This document shows, piece by piece, positions 20,603 through 26,285 of a DNA stretch of 26,285 nt. Under the pieces are notes generated by a model that ran no database searches, was not told the origin of the DNA, and saw only the letters and a list, made by a program, of their open reading frames with translations. Position 1 is the stretch's first letter, and the number at the start of each line of letters is the position of its first letter. The translations under genes were made by a program, and so were the position numbers. This DNA comes from Haplomitrium mnioides. Lineage: Eukaryota; Marchantiophyta; Haplomitriopsida; Calobryales. The stretch lies in NCBI GenBank assembly GCA_049999725.1, contig JBNGIS010016864.1, forward strand, positions 22,148 to 48,432, in the 5' to 3' direction.

Positions 20603-21953
20603 ATCACTATTTGCATTTGGAAGCCATCATTAAGATATGCACACTTTTGCAAGGTTATTGAAATGACATAAATATATTGGATTAGAGTGGAAATGTATCT
20701 CTCTCATGAGCATTTCAAGGTTTATAGTCAATGGTAAGAGGTCAAAGCAACAAGAGAAATGACTTGGCAAATAAATAAATAACCAATCAAAGCTAGATAG
20801 AGCTTAAAGACTTAAATATCTAAACACAACGAAAGATCATGAGTAGATAGTATAACTTGGTCACCAAAAACATAAGAGAAATCATAACAATATTTATCAA
20901 TGTATTTGTTTTTACCATTTTTGAGCAATAACAAGGTGGCTACGTGCATCTTGCAAAAAGAAAGATAAATAAGACAAGAATGTCGAAATGCTTAGAACAT
21001 TAGGAAAAGAAGAAGAAAGCAAACCATAAAGAACAAGAAGATGTTGATTCATATCAATAAAGAAGGGGAAAATCTAATACTTGCTTGTTTGAAGTTGTTG
21101 TAGGCAAACTTCATAGTCTGTAAAAAGTAATCTCAATCAGTATGATGAACATTGACAAATGCTCAAAGCATATCCTCTATAGTATGATTGGGATGCTCTA
21201 TTTGACTATCTATTTGAGGATGATAAGTCGTTGACAAAGAGTTTAGTGCCTAAAAGCATAAATAACTCTCGTCAAAACTTTCCAATAAAACAATGATTCA
21301 TGTCTATTAATACATTTAAGCCTCTTATAATAGCAAAAGATAACATCAAAGTAAATTTTTTCCAATTATAGAGCATCCACTTAGTTTACTGTCAATGCTA
21401 AATTAATCTAATTGTTGAATTTAGCTGCAAAAACACATTTGGAGTAAAATTACAAGGTGTAGTCGGAAGTGAAATGAAAAGATTCAAACTTACATGTTCC
21501 CAACAAGCAGTAGGAATTGGTAGTGGTTGTAGAAATCTAGCTTGTTTTTTACTCAAAACTTTGTTTTGCTAATGACTGTCACAAGAATGAACAAATTGAC
21601 AAATGTACCAAGCTAGGTATAGTCACCACCAAATGCATTGAAGTAGCTCCATAATCTTATCTACTCCAAGATGCCTTGAAATTAGAATGTCATGTACTTT
21701 CTGTAAACAAGCCATACAAAACATAACATCTTATGGAACATAGAGTTGATGATGTCTATATAGTATACAATCTCTAATAGAAAACTATTATACTCATTAT
21801 CTTGCAACTTCAAATGTGCTTGAATTAGATTAGAGAAAATATCTTGTTGTAGTTTTTGCTGATAAACCTAATTGCTTAACTTATCAAGATCTAATATGCT
21901 AAAATTCCTCCAATGTTTCTAGTGATTAATAATGATCTAACCCATATGACCAT
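20603..21953 (-). pseudogene. Ty3/gypsy integrase remnant, minus strand
   Basis: Minus-strand reading with frame changes gives, in order: the zinc-binding N-terminal region (HDILISRHLGVDKIMELLQ, then FVHSCDSH-stop-QNK, where CxxC has become CxxH), the conserved LQPLPIPTACWEHVSL, and core blocks STTYHPQIDSQIEHPNHTIEDML and FAYNNFKQASIRFSP. The C-terminal GPY/F-like part (FGDQVILSTHDLSL) reaches ~20640. There are many stops. It is the continuation of the RT-RNase H remnant beyond the inserted LTR at 21954-22427. No polypurine tract is visible just before the LTR at 20602. Confidence 0.8.
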
Positions 21954-22427
21954 TGTAATAGTACAAGTATCATGTTGTGTTATTTATAAGAAAATAGAGA
22001 GGATTGAAGAAAGTGGCAGAGAGTCACTTTTAAGGTTGATTTGAGATAAGATTACTTGTCTTCAAAGTTACTTCTAGTGTTTTTAGGGTTGAAATTAGAA
22101 GCGACTTCTAAGTGAGAAATTTTAGGGTTGAAATTGGAAGTGGCTTGTAAGTGAAGAAAGAGGGATGATAGCTCCTTCTCTAGTATAATTAGAAGGGCTT
22201 CATATCCCCACTCATTATTCTCAAGTTTCTCTCGAATAACTTGGGTTCTTTGGTTGTTTGGCTTTTGCTTTCACTCTTGGTCTTAACTTGGGCCTTAAGT
22301 TGCATAAATCTACTAGAGTTATTTTGTTGTAGCTTTGCTTGCTTTATTGGCATTTGGTTGAAGAACTCTATTAGAGTTCACTGTGAGTTTCTACTCATCT
22401 GGATTTAATCCTTGAGATTCTCTTACA
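21954..22427 (+). mobile_element. Ty3/gypsy LTR (474 bp), plus strand, inserted in pol
   Basis: It starts TGTAATAGTAC and ends CTCTTACA, matching the LTR at 23608-24048 in order: GTTGTGTTATTTATAAG, GAGATAAGATTACTTGT, repeated GTTGAAATTAGAAG units, a TATAATTAG box near 22184, and TTGGGTTCTTTGGTTG. It separates RNase H (higher coordinates) from integrase (lower) of the opposite-strand pol, so it inserted after that element. Flanks ACCAT and ACAGT are not a clean duplication. A TGGTATAAAATTA at 22443 might be a displaced primer-site remnant, so this could be an LTR plus a short leader and not a strict solo LTR. Confidence 0.8.
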
Positions 22428-22439
22428 ACAGTGCATTTA

Positions 22440-23607
22440 GAATGGTATAAAATTATTTTAATTTATACTCCAACTTGATGTCAAAGAGATGTGATCGATG
22501 CGCATAAGTATAGGTTTTCTTAAAAGATAGTGCTTCCTAAAATTTTTAGTATAAATGATTCCTAGTTGCTCTTGATCTCTTGTAGAAAAAAAAATTCTCT
22601 TTGCCGCATTTAATTGATATGACATAAAGATAATGTGATGAAGTCTACTATGAAACTTCTATCGTAATATTACTCTAATAACAAACTTAAGAACATCAAA
22701 ATCTACTATGGGACATATTTTTGGATTATATAATTGTAGAATATGATGAGAAGAGATGGCTCATTGAGTTGTGAAAATTGCACTCACTACTTACCGGTCT
22801 ATTGAAACTTGGCCTTCTAGCCTTGCAAATCTCTAAGTGGTGCCGCAATATACTCATAGAAAAAGATAATTTGCTGACAAAAACTTGTCAATTCGTTGAA
22901 TATCTATCATCATTTGAAATATTTGGAGTTGGTCATTATGTAATAGTATTAATTTTCTCTCCCTCCATCTTGATGCCTTATGTAGACATATTATGCCATA
23001 GATAAGTCACCTCTTACTTCCAAAATTTACTTTTAGACCTCTTACAATAGAGCTGCGGCTTACGCAATATTTGTAGTATTTCTTTGAGATGATCACAATG
23101 GTCAACTTCATTTTTACTGAAGATAAGAATGTCAAAACTGACTTAGCAACCAATGACTCACAAAAAACCTTATGCATTTGATCCATAAATATAGCTTGAG
23201 TACTAGTAAGACCAAATATAGGAACTTTCCACTCAAATGCTTATAGCTTGTGCAAATAAACTATTTTGACACATCACTTGACTTGATAAGAATTCGCCAA
23301 TAGTCATTTTCAAGATCAAGCTTTGAAAGGAACCATGCACCACTTAATTGGTATAACAAATCATGAATACACGATATTTTTCATTGTTTGATTGTTTAAA
23401 CAACAATAATCTCTACAAAGAAAAAACCCACCATCTTTCTTTGGTACAAAAAACCTCATCGCTCTACTAGATGAGGCATTATGTTGAATGAAATCCTTTT
23501 CAAGAAGCTTTGTCAAGGTTTTGTAAAGCTCTTCAAATTTCCATCATGACAATTGATATTCATGCTAACTAAAATAAGTATTTTCTAGCATTAACTCAAT
23601 TTTAAAA
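22440..23607 (-). pseudogene. Ty3/gypsy reverse transcriptase-RNase H remnant, minus strand
   Basis: Reading the minus strand from 23607 downward gives the RT start (IELMLENTYFS), FEELYKTLTKLLEKDFIQ, MRFFVPKKDGGFFLCRDY, FEWKVPIFGLTSTQAIFMDQM and VFCESLVAKSVLTFLSS. In the last of these the YxDD/FLDD catalytic site has become FLSS. Next come the thumb-connection FQMMIDIQRIDKFLSANY and RNase H blocks IIFMSYQLNAAKR, KHYLLRKPILMRIDHISL, ending near 22440. Frameshifts and stops are frequent. The upstream end falls against the plus-strand LTR that begins at 23608. Gag and protease of this copy are not on its 5' side within the window. Confidence 0.82.
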
Positions 23608-24048
23608 TGTAACAGTACAAGCATGATGTTGTGTTATTTATAAGAAAATAGAGAGAAGTAAAGGAAGTGGTAAAGGGTTATTTTTAGAGTTGAATTGAGA
23701 TAAGATTACTTGTATTTGAAGTTACTTTTAGAGCTTTTAGAGTTGAAATTAGAAGTACTTCTAAGTGAGCAATTTTATAGTTGAAATTAGTAGTGACTTC
23801 TAAGTGATCAATTCTAGGGTTGAAATTAGAAGTGACTTGTAAGTGAAGAAAGAGGGATCATACTCTCTTCTCTTGTATAAATAGAAGGGTTTTATAGCCC
23901 CACTTCTCATTTTGGAGTTCCTCTCAAATCACTTGGGTTCTTTGGTTGCTTGGCTTTTGCTTGCCATATTAGCATTTGGTTGAAAAACTCTATTAGAGTT
24001 CACTATGAGTTCTTGCTCATTTGTATTTGGTTCTTGAGTTCTTTTATA
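23608..24048 (+). mobile_element. Ty3/gypsy 5' LTR (441 bp), plus strand
   Basis: It starts TGTAACAGTAC and ends TTTTATA (TTACA in the other copies). It has a TATAAATAG box at 23876-23884 and three ~39 bp U3 repeats at 23739-23855. It is followed after one base by the primer binding site and then gag, so it is the 5' LTR of the plus-strand element. The matching 3' LTR is not in the window. The left flank is pol of an opposite-strand copy. Confidence 0.85.
23739..23855 (+). repeat. ~39 bp tandem repeat in the LTR U3, three units
   Basis: Units starting AGAGTTGAAATTAG, ATAGTTGAAATTAG and AGGGTTGAAATTAG lie at 23739, 23777 and 23816, each followed by AAGT(G)ACTT(C/G)TAAGTGA. The LTR at 21954 has two such units. 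Upstream of a TATA box this is the usual place for enhancer-like repeats in plant LTRs. Confidence 0.75.
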
Positions 24049-24049
24049 T

Positions 24050-24061
24050 TGGTATCAAAGC
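24050..24061 (+). other. Primer binding site for initiator-Met tRNA
   Basis: TGGTATCAAAGC lies one base after the LTR end. The usual plant Met-tRNA primer site is TGGTATCAGAGC, so there is one mismatch. It fixes the orientation of the element and the LTR boundary. Confidence 0.85.
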
Positions 24062-24089
24062 TACAATTATCTTTTTGGTGATAAGTTAG

Positions 24090-24780
24090 ATGGAGAATCA
24101 AGAGGTGGTGGTTCAAACAATGCAACAATGATTTAAACATCTTTCACGCCTTTTGGAAGTGAGAATGAAAGAAAGAGCAACTTTTTGAGAAGAAGAGAGT
24201 TATGAGTGATTTTAAACGCCAAAAGCATATGATGGGAAGATGGTTTGTGGTATATATGAGAACTTCATATTTGATTGTGAGCAATATTTTGAAGCTACAA
24301 CCACTAGAGAAGATGGTCGGCGAATTTTATTTGTGGCAAGTCAGTTAGAAGAAGTCACAAAGACTTGGTGAGATATCAAATAAAACAAGCATAACCTGGA
24401 TTTGTTGCTCTTATTGTTTCTTGGTGTGAATTCAAAGAACTGGTGGTTTTAAAATTTAGGGCTCTAAATACTTCAAAAGTAGCAAGAGATTGATTGGCTG
24501 AATTAAAGCAACTTGGTACACTGAGAAGCTATGTTACACATTTTTAGGACATAGTTATGCAAATTCTTGATATAAGAGAAGAAAAACCACTAGATTGTTT
24601 TGTTCAAGAATTGAAGCCTTGCACAAGAATAGAAGTTACAATGAAAGAGCCTCCTCAATTAGAAGAAGCAATGCATATGGCGGAGCAGCATGACTCATTA
24701 CTTACTGCTACAAAAGTTAGATTGTGTTCTCAACCATTCGAACAACGTACTCAAAAATTTGCAAGCTCTATTGGAGTTAA
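24090..24780 (+). pseudogene. Decayed Ty3/gypsy gag, plus strand
   Basis: The ATG at 24090 (MENQEVVVQTMQQ) lies about 29 bp after the primer site. The frame has early stops. Matching blocks appear in shifting frames: YDGKMVCGIYENF, CEQYFEATTTREDGRRILF, NTSKVARD-stop-LAELKQLGTL and then an open stretch (24557-24799) IVMQILDIREEKPLDCFVQ with PPQLEEAMHMAEQHDSLL, typical of the retrotransposon gag domain. The CCHC knuckle present as a remnant in the minus-strand copy is missing here: the sequence passes from the end of gag straight into the protease. Confidence 0.8.
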
Positions 24781-24799
24781 AATTTTGACAAGAATTTGA

Positions 24800-25075
24800 G
24801 GTACCTTGTTCCATCTTGATGGTATGATTGAAGTGCACTTTTGTAGAATGTTGGTAGATAGTAGGAGTTTTGAAAATTTTAAATCACTATATTTTGCTAG
24901 GATAATCAAAGCAAAATTTAAGCCTATCAAGAGGAGTGTTGTGACTATGGCCGATGGCCAAAAGCATGACTTGTTTTTGCTTTCAAAAGCCATTCCCTCT
25001 AAGGATTGGAAAAGAGTACATGGAATCTATGCAATTTGTTGTTGCATGTGCATAATATGACATCATTTTAGGGTT
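24800..25075 (+). pseudogene. Decayed retropepsin-like protease, plus strand
   Basis: The frame from 24806 reads FHLDGMIEVHFCRMLVDSRSFENFKSL, matching the protease of the minus-strand copy, followed by VTMADGQKHD. The catalytic Asp-Ser/Thr-Gly is DSR here, so Gly is lost. The frame then changes and stops by about 25060. It is part of a polyprotein that would continue into reverse transcriptase. Confidence 0.8.
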
Positions 25076-25299
25076 TCTTTGGCTTGAAGATCAATTCGCT
25101 AAGTTTGACTGGGAAAAACGACAAATTCAAGCTATCTTACAATGTAAAAAATCTCTTTTGAGGTGTTTGACACCGTTGGTGAAGAAGCCTAAATATGTTT
25201 AGCATGTTAGTTTAGTGGAGCTAGAGTTGCATGTCTGTATTGTTTGGATCAAACCTATCATAAACTTGAGTAAGAAAGGAGGAAAAAATGCGTCTACCT

Positions 25300-25693
25300 C
25301 AATGATAGATAATATTTTGAAGGAGTTTGCGGATGTCTTTCTGGAGGATTTGCCAAAGGGGTTGCCAAACGATTGAGGAATGTCTTTTTCGATTGAGTTG
25401 ATACTAAGAAGTACTCCTTATAATCGATCTATAAATCGGCTATCACCACAAGAATTAGAAGAACTTCAAAAGACTTTGACGGATCGTTTTGAGAAAGATT
25501 TCATTCAACATAGTAATTTGCTTTGAAGAGCTCTGGTATTCTTTATAATGAAGAAAGATGGTGGATTTTGTCTTTGTACAAATTATGGAGGCTTGAACAA
25601 TCAAATAGTCAAGAATGCATACCTTCTATCTTGTATTGATGATTTGTTGGATCAGTTTAGTGGTGCGCAATTTTTTTCTAAGTTGGATCTTTG
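25300..25693 (+). pseudogene. Protease-RT linker and start of reverse transcriptase, truncated
   Basis: The sequence gives the ILKEFADVFLEDLPKGLP linker, SIELILRSTPYNRSINRLS, QELEELQKTLTDRFEKDFIQ, ALVFFIMKKDGGFCL, NYGGLNNQIVKN and IDDLLDQFSGAQFFSKLDL. These are the first RT blocks of Ty3/gypsy pol with several stops. Similarity ends at about 25693, right after the FSKLDL block; the palm catalytic motif, RNase H, integrase and 3' LTR are absent. The following sequence has a different base composition, so the element is broken here. Confidence 0.82.
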
Positions 25694-26285
25694 ATGTAGC
25701 CATTGTTAGCTGGTAGTTTGGAGCACTAAAGCTGAATTCACGAAATCGGACGCACCATTGACCATATTGTTCCCTTTGCAAGTGTGAAGGCCCTCAGGAA
25801 CAGTTGATTACCTCAAACAACTAATAAGAGCAGGGTGCATGAGTCTTGGGAGGGAAACAAGATCATGGCGGAGGGGAGGAGGAAGGAGAGCAGTGATCGC
25901 CAGCCATGGGAGGGGCCCCATTCTCAATTTCAAAGCAGGCCAGCGGGAATCCGTGGGCCTAAGGAGGTTGCGGGGATGGGAGGTGGGGAGAACGAATAGA
26001 GCAGCCACCCATGGCAAGGCGATCCCAGGAGGAAGAATAAGGGACCAACAACAAGGAAGCCCGAAGGCACTCCGAAGAAAGGCAGATCGCGGGTGTCCTG
26101 CAGCGGCCACAAATCAAGAAACAAGCATCATGAGTTGTAAGGAGGAGGGGAGATCTTCACGAGGGCGAGCAAGGCCAAGGAAGGGGGACGCCTCGATCCC
26201 GTAAGCAAGAGCGAACTCTGCAGAGGCCGATCAAATGCTCCATCCGAGTCGGTAAGTCTTGACGGAAGAGTGGAGTCCCCGAAAG
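25694..26285. other. GC-rich, purine-rich unrecognised sequence at the right edge
   Basis: Composition changes from AT-rich to GC-rich with many GGAGG, AGGAAG and GGGAGG runs. Both strands show 60-120 codon frames, which GC-rich low-stop sequence produces by chance; their translations are Arg/Gly-rich with no recognised domain. It may be part of another repeat continuing past the window. Confidence 0.5.

Noticed and set aside
18646-25693. A single autointegration (self-inversion) event explaining the opposed copies
   Set aside because: The junction of RT start to an LTR 5' end at 23608 fits, but the plus-strand copy continues past the same pol site into RT, which a self-integration product of one molecule would not do. 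Two separate copies are needed.
25839-26204. 121-codon Arg/Gly-rich frame at the right edge
   Set aside because: GC-rich purine-biased DNA gives such frames on several strands at once. No domain, splice or start context supports it.

Overview
The window is nuclear DNA of a land plant. The evidence is two intron-containing genes whose products match land-plant families, GT-AG introns of 66-1071 bp, Ty3/gypsy retrotransposons primed by a plant-type initiator-Met tRNA site, and long AT-rich repeat tracts. The proteins look diverged from the angiosperm versions I know, so a seed-free plant (fern, lycophyte or bryophyte) is my guess, held with low confidence.

Left edge (1-1315): a ~40 bp minisatellite, a T-rich leader and a minus-strand LTR of probable Ty1/copia type, then the promoter and 5' region of gene 1 with a 34-codon upstream ORF. 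Gene 1 (1316-10064, plus, 10 exons) encodes a 2024-residue protein. It has a very large first exon and five C-terminal CCCH zinc fingers, and is the plant relative of ZC3H3 (Arabidopsis zinc finger CCCH protein 7 type). The ten exons were joined by hand; every junction keeps phase and the sum is exactly 2025 codons. Intron 3 holds a ~330 bp direct duplication. Intergenic DNA (10065-11836) leads to gene 2 (11837-15028, plus, 3 exons, 1001 residues), a two-pass membrane protein of an uncharacterised plant family with two 'SPRPxFL' motifs.

From 15.4 kb the sequence becomes AT-rich and gene-free, with several different tandem repeats (a TTTGTCTCATG motif, a 61 bp unit, a ~35 bp unit and a ~155 bp unit) up to about 18.64 kb. 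From 18.65 to 25.69 kb there is a nest of decayed Ty3/gypsy elements of one family. On the minus strand lie RT-RNase H-integrase (23607 down to 20603), one LTR (20602-20145), then gag-protease (20105 down to 18720) and a short LTR tail (18646). This order is a circular permutation of a normal element. A separate plus-strand LTR (21954-22427) interrupts the minus-strand pol, and a plus-strand element (LTR 23608-24048, PBS, gag, protease, start of RT) abuts it and ends near 25693. All copies carry stops and catalytic losses. The last ~500 bp are GC-rich, purine-rich and unrecognised.

The two host genes are adjacent and co-oriented but nothing links their functions. No tRNA, rRNA, CRISPR or prokaryotic-type features were seen. 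The best candidates for something unusual are the permuted single-LTR arrangement, a perfect 16 bp hairpin inside the gene 1 coding sequence, and an intron of gene 1 that is open and in frame between zinc fingers 2 and 3.
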